NCBI GenBank assembly: GCA_030840885.1
Contig: JAVEDQ010000139.1
Coordinates: 1-5,482, forward strand
Direction of reading: 5' to 3'
Length of the DNA stretch: 5,482 nucleotides
Source of the DNA: Frankiaceae bacterium
GTDB lineage: Bacteria > Actinomycetota > Actinomycetes > Frankiales > Frankiaceae
The first letter of the stretch is position 1. Each line of letters begins with the position of its first letter. Shown one piece after another: positions 1 to 5,340 of the stretch. The notes beneath the pieces are model-generated. The model had not been told where the DNA came from and did not search any database. It saw only the letters and a program-made list of their open reading frames with translations. Position numbers and translations under genes: made by a program.

Positions 1-370
1 GCGACAGCGCGAAGGCCACGAACAGCGGGAGCGCGGTGAGGGCGTCCGCCACGTTGTGCACCGCGTCGCCGAGCAGGGCGACTGAGCCCGAGACCAGGGC
101 CACCGCGATCTGGAGGACGGCGGTGACCCCGAGCACCACCAGGCTGATCACGAGCGCCCGTCGGCCCGCCCGGTCGCCCAGGACGTCGTCGAGTGTCCCG
201 GCTTCGGAGTCATGCTCGTGGCCGCCGAACAGTTCACCGGCGGCGTGCCGGAGCCGGCCGAGCAGCCCGTGGCCGTGGCCGTGCTCGTGGTCGCGGTCGT
301 GCTCGCCCCGGCCCTGCGGGTCGGCTGCGACGGCATGCTGGTGGCCGACGCTGGTTGCTGTGCACGTCAT
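1..370 (-). CDS. Cation diffusion facilitator (CDF) metal exporter, N-terminal part, truncated by the window edge
   Basis: CDF proteins are inner-membrane antiporters that export Zn2+, Co2+, Ni2+ or similar ions in exchange for protons. Only the first 123 codons are present. Residues 1-60 are a cytosolic tail rich in His and acidic residues (HDRDHEHGHGHG at 24-35, HEH at 51-53), as in many metal-handling CDF proteins. A first membrane helix covers about 72-94, and the second begins near 99 and carries GDAVHNVADA (101-110). Its HxxxD pair (His105, Asp109) is the transport-site half typical of zinc-type CDF proteins. ATG at 370 is the first possible start, because an in-frame TAG lies four codons upstream. 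A GGAGG sits only 1 nt before the ATG, too close for a normal ribosome site, while a TAGTCT box 6 nt upstream suggests a leaderless mRNA. The gene diverges from the ArsR sensor at 432. Family assignment is firm; the metal is inferred. Confidence 0.9.
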   Translation of the reverse strand, partial: MTCTATSVGHQHAVAADPQGRGEHDRDHEHGHGHGLLGRLRHAAGELFGGHEHDSEAGTLDDVLGDRAGRRALVISLVVLGVTAVLQIAVALVSGSVALLGDAVHNVADALTALPLFVAFALS

Positions 371-376
371 GCCTCC

Positions 377-382
377 AGACTA
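377..382 (-). promoter_or_regulatory. Probable -10 box of the CDF gene (leaderless geometry)
   Basis: Read on the minus strand the hexamer is TAGTCT, which fits the actinobacterial TANNNT pattern. It ends 6 nt before the ATG at 370, so transcription would begin at or next to the start codon. No good -35 is visible; the region expected for it (about 399-406) falls in the right arm of the inverted repeat, consistent with repression by a bound ArsR protein. Confidence 0.5.
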
Positions 383-384
383 GC

Positions 385-390
385 TAACAT
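385..390 (+). promoter_or_regulatory. Possible -10 box of the arsR-type gene
   Basis: TAACAT fits TANNNT and would place the transcript start near 396-398, inside the inverted repeat, giving a leader of roughly 35 nt that contains the ribosome site before 432. It overlaps the left arm of the repeat by three bases, as expected for autoregulation. No convincing -35 was seen upstream, so the call is tentative. Confidence 0.4.
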
Positions 391-409
391 CTGCATGCAC
401 GTGCAGATG
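388..409. promoter_or_regulatory. Inverted repeat, probable ArsR-family operator
   Basis: CATCTGCA (388-395) and TGCAGATG (402-409) are perfect inverted copies with 6 nt between them. The dyad lies between the divergent CDF and ArsR genes and overlaps or flanks both predicted -10 boxes. ArsR/SmtB dimers bind imperfect dyads of about this size over promoters and leave when metal binds. Binding by the protein encoded at 432 is inferred from position and symmetry. Confidence 0.75.
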
Positions 410-417
410 ACTGATCG

Positions 418-426
418 GGAAGGAGG
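418..426 (+). promoter_or_regulatory. Ribosome binding site that fixes the GTG start at 432
   Basis: GGAAGGAGG ends 5 nt before the GTG at 432. An in-frame TGA at 408-410 blocks any longer reading frame except from a CTG at 411, which would lie upstream of this site, so GTG 432 is the supported start. Confidence 0.8.
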
Positions 427-431
427 CCGTC

Positions 432-791
432 GTGGGTCACGCGACAGCGGACGGCGAGCCGGCGCCGGCGGCGTTCGACGTACCGACCGACGACCAGGCC
501 GGCGTCGCGGCCGCGATGTTCTCGATGCTGGCCGATCCGACCCGTCTGAAGTTGCTCTGGCTGCTGGGCAGCGAGGAGCTCGACGTGACGACACTCGCGG
601 CGCGCGCCCGCACGAGCCCGACGGTGGCGAGCCAGCACCTGGCGAAGCTGCGGCTCGGCGGCTTCGTCGTCCAGCGCACCTCGGGACGGCGACGCCTCTA
701 CTCCGCGGAGGGGAGCCACCTGCGGGCCCTCATCCGCGAGGCGCTCTACCGGGCCGACCACGAGGTGACGGGCGTCCCCGACCACGGTTGA
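432..791 (+). CDS. ArsR/SmtB-family metal-sensing repressor (KmtR/NmtR-like)
   Basis: A 119-residue winged-helix repressor of usual ArsR length. The core begins at AMFSMLADPTRLKLLWLL (28-45); the recognition helix is around TSPTVASQHLAKLR (61-74), and the wing is RTSGRRRLY (82-90). Its C-terminal helix and tail (96-118) keep His96, Asp109-His110 and His118. By my alignment these match His88, Glu101-His102 and His110 of the mycobacterial Ni/Co sensor KmtR; KmtR His111 is replaced by Gly119. The protein also starts Met-Gly-His, like NmtR, whose N-terminal Gly2-His3 takes part in nickel binding. There is no CxC-type arsenic or cadmium site. KmtR is known to repress a CDF exporter gene, and here the neighbour across the inverted repeat is a CDF gene. 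The likely role is to block that gene and itself until metal is in excess. Which metal (Ni, Co or Zn) is inferred only. It converges on the TetR gene. Confidence 0.9.
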   Translation: MGHATADGEPAPAAFDVPTDDQAGVAAAMFSMLADPTRLKLLWLLGSEELDVTTLAARARTSPTVASQHLAKLRLGGFVVQRTSGRRRLYSAEGSHLRALIREALYRADHEVTGVPDHG

Positions 792-819
792 ACGGCTCGC
801 CCGGCAGCATCTCGGCCCG

Positions 820-1440
820 TCAGGCGAGGCGCTCGACGACCCGGGCGAGTTGCTCGCGCAGCCGGTCGTGGAACTCCTGGGAGTCCGGTTCGAGCCCGGT
901 GAGCCGCTTCGCCTCGGCGGGGTAGAGGACGCGGGCCACGACCAGCGCCTGCAGGAAGAGCAGGACGAAGGCCGGGTCGAGATCGGGGCCGATCTCCCCG
1001 GCGAGCTGCCGGCGGCGCAGGCCCTGCAGGTCCTCGGCGTCCGGGGCGGCGGCCACCTGGGAGGGGTCGCCGTCCAACGACTCGCGCAGGAACATCCGCG
1101 TCATGGAGACGTTGCTCCGGCCGTCCTCCAGGTAGCGCAGCACCAGGTCGGGGAGCGTCACCCCCGGTCCGTCGAAGGAGCGCTCGCGGGCGTACCAGCG
1201 CTCGAGGATCGCGTCGTACAAGCCCTGCTTGCCGCCGAAGTAGTACGAGATCAGCTGCTTGTTGACGCCGGCACGTGCGGCGATCGCCTCGACCCGCGCG
1301 CCGGCGAGGCCCTTGTCCCCGAACTCCACCTCGGCGGCGTCGACCAGCGCCGTGCGGCTGCGTTCGGCGTCGCGCTGCCGCTCGTCGCCCGCGGGGGAAC
1401 GTCTGGGTCCGACCACACCGGCACCGTACGTCGGATTCAT
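820..1440 (-). CDS. TetR-family transcriptional repressor, probably of the adjacent ABC exporter
   Basis: A 206-residue protein with a TetR-type helix-turn-helix: the first helix begins about residue 27 (RSRTALVDAAEVEF), and the DNA-reading part is VEAIAARAGVN-KQLISYYFGG (50-70), followed by KQGLYDAILERWY. The remaining 130 or so residues are the ligand-binding and dimer domain, which has no ligand-specific motif I recognise. ATG at 1440 is preferred over an in-frame TTG at 1476, which would add 12 atypical residues and run through the palindrome. The ATG has no clear ribosome site, only GGG next to it, so the transcript may be leaderless. The gene diverges from the ATPase gene at 1507 across a 20-bp palindrome, the usual setting for a TetR protein controlling an exporter and itself. 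The inducing compound cannot be told from sequence. Its 3' end faces the ArsR gene across 28 bp. Confidence 0.88.
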   Translation of the reverse strand: MNPTYGAGVVGPRRSPAGDERQRDAERSRTALVDAAEVEFGDKGLAGARVEAIAARAGVNKQLISYYFGGKQGLYDAILERWYARERSFDGPGVTLPDLVLRYLEDGRSNVSMTRMFLRESLDGDPSQVAAAPDAEDLQGLRRRQLAGEIGPDLDPAFVLLFLQALVVARVLYPAEAKRLTGLEPDSQEFHDRLREQLARVVERLA

Positions 1441-1446
1441 CCCGAG

Positions 1447-1476
1447 CGCTAACCCTGTCAACCATTTGTTTGACAA
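1447..1476 (-). promoter_or_regulatory. Possible promoter of the tetR-type gene
   Basis: On the minus strand TTGTCA (1476-1471) could be a -35 and TTAGCG (1452-1447) a poor -10, with an 18-nt spacer; the -10 ends 6 nt before ATG 1440. A closer -35 match, TTGACA (1461-1456), lies nearer but has no -10 at proper distance. Both overlap the palindrome, so TetR binding here would block transcription. The -10 is weak, so confidence is low. Confidence 0.3.
1456..1475. promoter_or_regulatory. 20-bp palindrome, probable TetR operator between tetR and the ABC operon
   Basis: Outer arms TGTCAA (1456-1461) and TTGACA (1470-1475) are perfect inverted copies. The inner bases add CA (1463-1464) and TG (1467-1468), so 16 of 20 positions obey the symmetry. 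Each arm read outward contains TTGACA, a consensus -35 hexamer, one facing each gene. Length, symmetry and position fit a TetR dimer site. I see no good -10 for the rightward operon at 17-18 nt from 1475, so use of this hexamer as its -35 is unproven. Confidence 0.75.
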
Positions 1477-1489
1477 AGCTCAGCCGTGC

Positions 1490-1496
1490 GGGGAGG
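1490..1496 (+). promoter_or_regulatory. Ribosome binding site that favours ATG 1507 for the ATPase
   Basis: GGGGAGG ends 10 nt before ATG 1507, a slightly long but workable spacing. It lies inside the reading frame of an alternative GTG start at 1486, which therefore lacks this site and would add seven residues ahead of the conserved N-terminus. Confidence 0.65.
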
Positions 1497-1506
1497 CTCG
1501 ACACCC

Positions 1507-2538
1507 ATGGACGTGATTGTCGAAGCCTCCGGGCTCGTGAAGCAGTACGGCAGCGGTTCGGGGGCGGTCCGCGCTCTGGACGGTCTGGACCTCGTCGCTC
1601 CCGCGGGCAAGGTGCTCGCCCTGCTCGGCCCCAACGGCGCCGGCAAGACGACGCTGGTGCGCGCCATCGCCACGCTGACCCGGCCGTCGTCGGGAACGCT
1701 CACCGTCGCCGGGCACGACGTGCTCCGGGCGCCCGAGCAGGTGCGTCGGGTCATCGGCCTGGCCGGGCAGTACGCCGCGGTGGAGCCGGCCCTCACCGGC
1801 CTCGAGAACCTGCGGATGGTGGCGCGCCTGTTCGGTCACCGGCGGCGCGAGGCCACGCTGGCCAGCGAGCGCGTGCTCGAGCAGATGGGGCTCGCCGACG
1901 CCGGCAAGCGGTTGGTCAAGACCTACTCCGGCGGCATGCGGCGCCGGCTCGACCTCGGGGCCAGCCTCGTCGGCTCGCCCCAACTGCTCCTGCTCGACGA
2001 GCCGACGACCGGCCTCGATCCCCGGAGCCGCAGCGAACTGTGGGTGGCGATCGAGGAGCTGGTCGCGACCGGCACCGACGTGCTGCTGACCACTCAGTAC
2101 CTGGAGGAGGCCGACCGCCTCGCCGACCTCATCGCGATCATCGATCACGGCCGTCTCGTTGCCTCGGGTACGCCGGACGAGCTCAAGACACAGGCCGGCC
2201 GCGACGTGGTCGACGTGCAGCTCGCCGACGGCGGAGACCTCGACCGGGCCGCGGCGATGCTCGGCCCGGAGACCGTCGTCGACCGCAACACCCAGCGTCT
2301 GACCGTCCCGGTCGCCGGTGGCGCCGACGAGATGTTGGCCCGCGCCGGCGCCCTGTCGACGGCCGGCATCACGATGACCGACGTGGCGCTCCGCCGGCCG
2401 ACGCTCGACGACGTCTTCCTCGCCCTCACCGGCCACCCGGCCGAGCGGGACGCGCCCGAAGAGTCCGACAGCGGCACCGGTACCGGCAGCAGCAGCGGCA
2501 CCGACCAGCGACGCGAGATGGCGGGAGACGCCGCATGA
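1507..2538 (+). CDS. ABC exporter ATP-binding subunit, DrrA (daunorubicin resistance) family
   Basis: A 343-residue cytoplasmic ATPase that powers the permease encoded next. Visible motifs: Walker A GPNGAGKT (41-48), Q-loop GQYAAVEPALTGLENL (87-102, Gln88), signature YSGGMRRRLDL (140-150), Walker B LLLLDEP (160-166) with catalytic Glu165, and D-loop GLD (169-171). At the switch position, LLTTQYLEEAD (193-203) has Gln197 instead of His, as I recall from DrrA-type ATPases. The conserved DrrA tail LRRPTLDDVFLALTGH (295-310) is present, followed by a low-complexity Ser/Gly/Thr end (319-334) unlikely to be structured. The stop overlaps the permease start by 4 nt (ATGA), so the two are translationally coupled. 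The divergent TetR gene and palindrome suggest ligand-induced expression. Known family members export antibiotics or lipids; the substrate here cannot be read from sequence. Confidence 0.93.
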   Translation: MDVIVEASGLVKQYGSGSGAVRALDGLDLVAPAGKVLALLGPNGAGKTTLVRAIATLTRPSSGTLTVAGHDVLRAPEQVRRVIGLAGQYAAVEPALTGLENLRMVARLFGHRRREATLASERVLEQMGLADAGKRLVKTYSGGMRRRLDLGASLVGSPQLLLLDEPTTGLDPRSRSELWVAIEELVATGTDVLLTTQYLEEADRLADLIAIIDHGRLVASGTPDELKTQAGRDVVDVQLADGGDLDRAAAMLGPETVVDRNTQRLTVPVAGGADEMLARAGALSTAGITMTDVALRRPTLDDVFLALTGHPAERDAPEESDSGTGTGSSSGTDQRREMAGDAA

Positions 2539-3377
2539 CCACCACCACCCCCAACGCCGTCACCCCTAAGGCACAGCCCCGGCCGGGCGCCCCGTCCGGT
2601 TCCGCGAGCGCCTTCACCACGCTCTCGGCGGTCGCGATCCGGACCGGCCTGAAGATCGCGCGCAGCCCGCAGATCCTCGGCATCGCGATCGTGCAGAGCG
2701 TCCTGTTCCTGCTGATGTTCCGCTACGTGCTCGGTGGCGCCATCGGAGTTCCGGGCCTGTCCTACGTCGACTTCCTGGTTCCCGGGTTCGTCGTCAGCGG
2801 CCTGCTGTTCACCGCGGGCGGCGGGTCGGTCGCGGTGGCCGAGGAGTCGGCGAGCGGGCTCTACGACCGGCTGCGTTCGCTGCCGGTACCGAGCGTCGCC
2901 GTCCTCGCCGGCCGAGCCGTGACCGACGCAGCCCTCATGCTGGTCGTCGCGCTGGTGACGCTGGGCGTCGGCTTCGCGGTCGGGTTCCGCACCGGCGCTG
3001 CCCCCGGGCACTGGCTCCTCGCCATCGGCCTGCTCGTCGTCTACGCGCTCGCCCTGTCCGGCATCTTCGTCTGGCTCGGCCTGGTCAGCGGCTCGGCGCA
3101 GGCGGCCCAGGGGCTCAGCATCCTCGCCGTGCCGTTCTCGTTCCTCTCCAGCGCCTTCGTCCCGGTCGAGACCATGCCCGGCGTGCTGCAGGCCTTCGCC
3201 GCCTGGCAGCCGTTGACCTTCATGGTCAACACCTGGCGCGGCCTGCTGCTCGGCGACCCGGTGACCGCGACCTTCGGCCACTCGCTGACCTTCTACCTCG
3301 TCGGCTCGCTGGTCTGGTCCGCGGCGCTGATCCTGCTCGCGGCTCCGCTCGTGCTGCACGCCTACCGCAAGGACTGA
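2535..3377 (+). CDS. ABC-2 type exporter permease, DrrB family
   Basis: A 280-residue integral membrane protein, of usual length for the family, forming the export channel with the preceding ATPase. A polar, Pro/Thr-rich tail (1-26) leads to about six membrane segments near 47-66, 79-102, 131-151, 161-183, 192-210 and 252-274. Family motifs seen are LVPGFVVSGLLFTA (81-94), GLYDRLRSLPVPS (108-120, the cytosolic loop thought to contact the ATPase), and SSAFVPVETMPGVLQAFAAW (205-224) followed by QPLT. The ATG overlaps the ATPase stop (ATGA at 2535-2538), with GGGAG at 2523-2527 giving a 7-nt spacing. The pair probably works as two ATPase plus two permease subunits. The stop codon lies in a perfect hairpin, so the operon probably ends here. 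Substrate unknown; drug self-resistance or lipid export are both possible. Confidence 0.92.
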   Translation: MTTTTPNAVTPKAQPRPGAPSGSASAFTTLSAVAIRTGLKIARSPQILGIAIVQSVLFLLMFRYVLGGAIGVPGLSYVDFLVPGFVVSGLLFTAGGGSVAVAEESASGLYDRLRSLPVPSVAVLAGRAVTDAALMLVVALVTLGVGFAVGFRTGAAPGHWLLAIGLLVVYALALSGIFVWLGLVSGSAQAAQGLSILAVPFSFLSSAFVPVETMPGVLQAFAAWQPLTFMVNTWRGLLLGDPVTATFGHSLTFYLVGSLVWSAALILLAAPLVLHAYRKD

Positions 3378-3394
3378 TGGTCCGCCGGACCATC
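3376..3394 (+). terminator. Perfect hairpin over the permease stop, possible terminator
   Basis: GATGGTCC (3376-3383) and GGACCATC (3387-3394) pair fully around a GCC loop; the arms start within the TGA stop. No T-tract follows, but actinobacterial terminators often lack one. Because it lies about 45 bp before the GH15 start, it could instead be an operator for that gene. Confidence 0.5.
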
Positions 3395-3426
3395 GACGAT
3401 TCAGCCGTCAGCCAGGTGCCCGTCAC

Positions 3427-3432
3427 TAGGCT
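3427..3432 (+). promoter_or_regulatory. Probable -10 box of the GH15 gene (leaderless geometry)
   Basis: TAGGCT fits TANNNT and ends exactly 6 nt before GTG 3439. There is no purine-rich ribosome site between them, so the transcript probably starts at the GTG. The expected -35 zone (about 3403-3409) shows no good match. Its presence argues that the GH15 gene is transcribed separately from the ABC operon. Confidence 0.55.
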
Positions 3433-3438
3433 CGTGTC

Positions 3439-5340
3439 GTGCCAGGACACGGCGAGGACGGCTCGCCCGACTACCTCCCCATCGCCGAGCACGGCCTGAT
3501 CGGCGACCTGCGCACCGCGGCACTCATCGGTGCCGACGGCCGGATCGACTGGTTCTGCTTCCCGCGCTTCGACTCACCGAGCGTCTTCGGAGCGATCCTC
3601 GACGCCGACGAAGGCGGCCGCTGGGCCATCGGGCCCGCCGACGGCGTGGGCTGGTCGCGGCAGTTCTACATCCCGGACTCGAACGTCCTCATCACCCGCT
3701 TCCTCTCCGAGCAGGGCGTGGTCGAGCTCCGCGACTTCATGCCGCTGTCGAAAGCGCACGACCCCGACCACCACACCCGGATCGTGCGGAACGTGCTCTG
3801 CGTCCGCGGCAGCATGACGCTGCGCTGCGACATCTCGCCACGCTTCGACTACGGCCGCGCGACCCACCGGATCGAGCGCACGGGCAACGCCTCGGGGGAC
3901 CGGGGCATCGTGCTGCGCTCGCAGGAACTCACGCTGCACCTGCAGTCCGACGTCGACATGTCGGTCTCCGACAGCGGCCGCGACCTGACCGGCGAGTTCA
4001 CGCTCGCTTCCGGCGAGAGCCGGACGTTCATCCTCACCTGCGACACCGACCGGCCGGCCGCCGACGACGCCGACGACCTGCTGCGCGTGACGGTGCGGTT
4101 CTGGCAGTCGTGGATCTCACGGTCGGTCTACACCGGACGCTGGCGCGAGATGGTCAACCGGTCCGCCCTCACCCTCAAGCTGCTGACGCACGAGCCGTCG
4201 GGCGCCGTCGTGGCCGCACCGACGGCCGGGCTGCCCGAGGACGCGGGAGGTGTCCGCAACTGGGACTACCGCTACGTCTGGATCCGCGACGCGGCCTTCT
4301 CGCTGTACGCGCTGCTGCGCCTCGGCTTCACCGACGAGGCCGCCGCCTTCATGCACTGGCTCACCGACCGCTTCGCCGAACAACCCGACGCCGGCACCGG
4401 GCCGCTGCGGGTCATGTACGACATCGACGGCGGACCCCCACCGGCCGAGCGCGAGTTGACGCACTGGAACGGCTACCGCGGCTCCCGGCCGGTGCGCATC
4501 GGCAACGACGCCGCCGGGCAACTGCAGCTCGACATCTACGGCGAGCTGATCGACTCGGTCTACCTGTTCAACAAGTACGGCGACGGCATCTCCTACACCT
4601 CGTGGAAACAGCTGCAGCAGGTCGTCGCATGGCTGCAGGACAACTGGGACCGCCCGGACGAGAGCATCTGGGAGGTGCGCTCGGAGCCGCGGGACCACGT
4701 CTACTCACGGCTGATGTCCTGGGTCGCGATGGAGCGGATGATCCGCATCAGTCGGCAGCGTGGCCTGCCCGGCGACATCGGCGCCTGGTCAGGCACCCGT
4801 GACGCGATCTTCGAACAGATCATGGAGCGGGGGTGGAGCGACGAGCGCAACGCGTTCGTGCAGGCCTACGGCTCCGACGAGCTCGACGCGTCGCTACTGC
4901 TGATGTCGGCGGTCAAGTTCCTCTCCCCCACCGACGAGCGGGTGCTCGCGACGCTCGAGGCGATCGAGTCGTCGTTGGTGACCGACGCCCTGGTCTTCCG
5001 CTACGACACCGGCAGCAGTTCTGACTCCGGTGCTGACGCCGATGCCGACGTCGATGCTGGAGCCGACGCTGGCGCCGACGCTTCGGACGGGCTGCAGGGA
5101 TCCGAGGGCACGTTCTCGATGTGCTCGTTCTGGTACGTCGAGACGCTGACCCGCGCCGGCCGGTTGGACGAGGCGCGGCTCGCGTTGGAGAAGATGTTCA
5201 CCTACTCCAATCACCTCGGCCTGTTCGCAGAGCAGATCGGGCTGACCGGCGATCAGCTCGGCAACTTCCCGCAGGCGTTGACACATCTGTCGCTGATCAG
5301 CGCCGCCATCAACCTCGACCGGGCGCTCGACGGCTCCTGA
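3439..5340 (+). CDS. Glycoside hydrolase family 15 enzyme (glucoamylase/trehalase type)
   Basis: A 633-residue protein without signal peptide, so probably cytoplasmic. Residues 11-215 form the beta-rich N-terminal (trehalase-like) domain, with the family opening YLPIAEHGLIGDLRTAALIG (12-31), then IDWFCFPRFDSPSVF (36-50). The alpha/alpha-barrel catalytic domain follows, with GLPEDAGGVRNWDYRYVWIR (264-283). Glu412 in SIWEVRSEPR is the likely general acid, and Glu598 in LGLFAEQIG the likely base, followed by GDQLGNFPQALTHLSLI (604-620). Family members release glucose from alpha-glucans, and actinobacterial relatives of this form include the mycobacterial trehalase, so trehalose is a serious candidate substrate. 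An Asp/Ala/Gly/Ser-rich insertion (526-550) interrupts the region before GSEGTFSMCSFWYVE. GTG 3439 is chosen because the family N-terminus starts just after it and a -10-like box lies 6 nt upstream. Substrate not decidable here. Confidence 0.92.
   Translation: MPGHGEDGSPDYLPIAEHGLIGDLRTAALIGADGRIDWFCFPRFDSPSVFGAILDADEGGRWAIGPADGVGWSRQFYIPDSNVLITRFLSEQGVVELRDFMPLSKAHDPDHHTRIVRNVLCVRGSMTLRCDISPRFDYGRATHRIERTGNASGDRGIVLRSQELTLHLQSDVDMSVSDSGRDLTGEFTLASGESRTFILTCDTDRPAADDADDLLRVTVRFWQSWISRSVYTGRWREMVNRSALTLKLLTHEPSGAVVAAPTAGLPEDAGGVRNWDYRYVWIRDAAFSLYALLRLGFTDEAAAFMHWLTDRFAEQPDAGTGPLRVMYDIDGGPPPAERELTHWNGYRGSRPVRIGNDAAGQLQLDIYGELIDSVYLFNKYGDGISYTSWKQLQQVVAWLQDNWDRPDESIWEVRSEPRDHVYSRLMSWVAMERMIRISRQRGLPGDIGAWSGTRDAIFEQIMERGWSDERNAFVQAYGSDELDASLLLMSAVKFLSPTDERVLATLEAIESSLVTDALVFRYDTGSSSDSGADADADVDAGADAGADASDGLQGSEGTFSMCSFWYVETLTRAGRLDEARLALEKMFTYSNHLGLFAEQIGLTGDQLGNFPQALTHLSLISAAINLDRALDGS
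5029..5088 (+). repeat. Low-complexity Asp/Ala tract with 12-bp repeat units inside the GH15 gene
   Basis: Encodes residues 531-550, alternating Ala/Gly with Asp. Adjacent 12-bp units are visible at 5053-5064 and 5065-5076 (10 of 12 bases alike), with a more diverged third at 5077-5088; the 9-mer GCCGACGCT recurs 12 bp apart at 5062 and 5074. Third codon positions here include many A/T, unlike the flanks. It looks like an expansion by replication slippage that keeps the reading frame. Confidence 0.75.

Noticed and set aside
796..849. Inverted repeat CTCGCCCGG (796-804) and CCGGGCGAG (841-849) between the convergent arsR and tetR ends, as a shared terminator
   Set aside because: The 36-nt loop is long, the right arm lies inside tetR coding sequence, an alternative pairing with 823-828 exists, and such matches are common in DNA this GC-rich.
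1476..1476. TTG start for the TetR gene
   Set aside because: It would add 12 residues through the palindrome and has no better ribosome site; ATG 1440 is more plausible.
1486..1486. GTG start for the exporter ATPase
   Set aside because: It lies upstream of the GGGGAGG ribosome site, which instead serves ATG 1507; the added residues are not family-like.
2145..3359. A 404-codon leftward frame opposite the exporter genes
   Set aside because: Its composition (Glu/Gln/Arg/Gly-rich, no domain) is that of an antisense shadow in GC-rich DNA, and both strands cannot be coding given the well-conserved exporter proteins.
1275..3377. A 700-codon rightward reading frame running from inside tetR through the ATPase region into the permease
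   Set aside because: Its first two thirds are out of frame with the ATPase and read as Arg/Pro-rich nonsense; only the part from 2535 is the permease.
1507..5340. The ABC exporter and GH15 gene as one functional system
   Set aside because: A hairpin and a separate promoter-like box lie between them, and DrrAB exporters have no known link to GH15 enzymes; same-strand adjacency alone is not enough.
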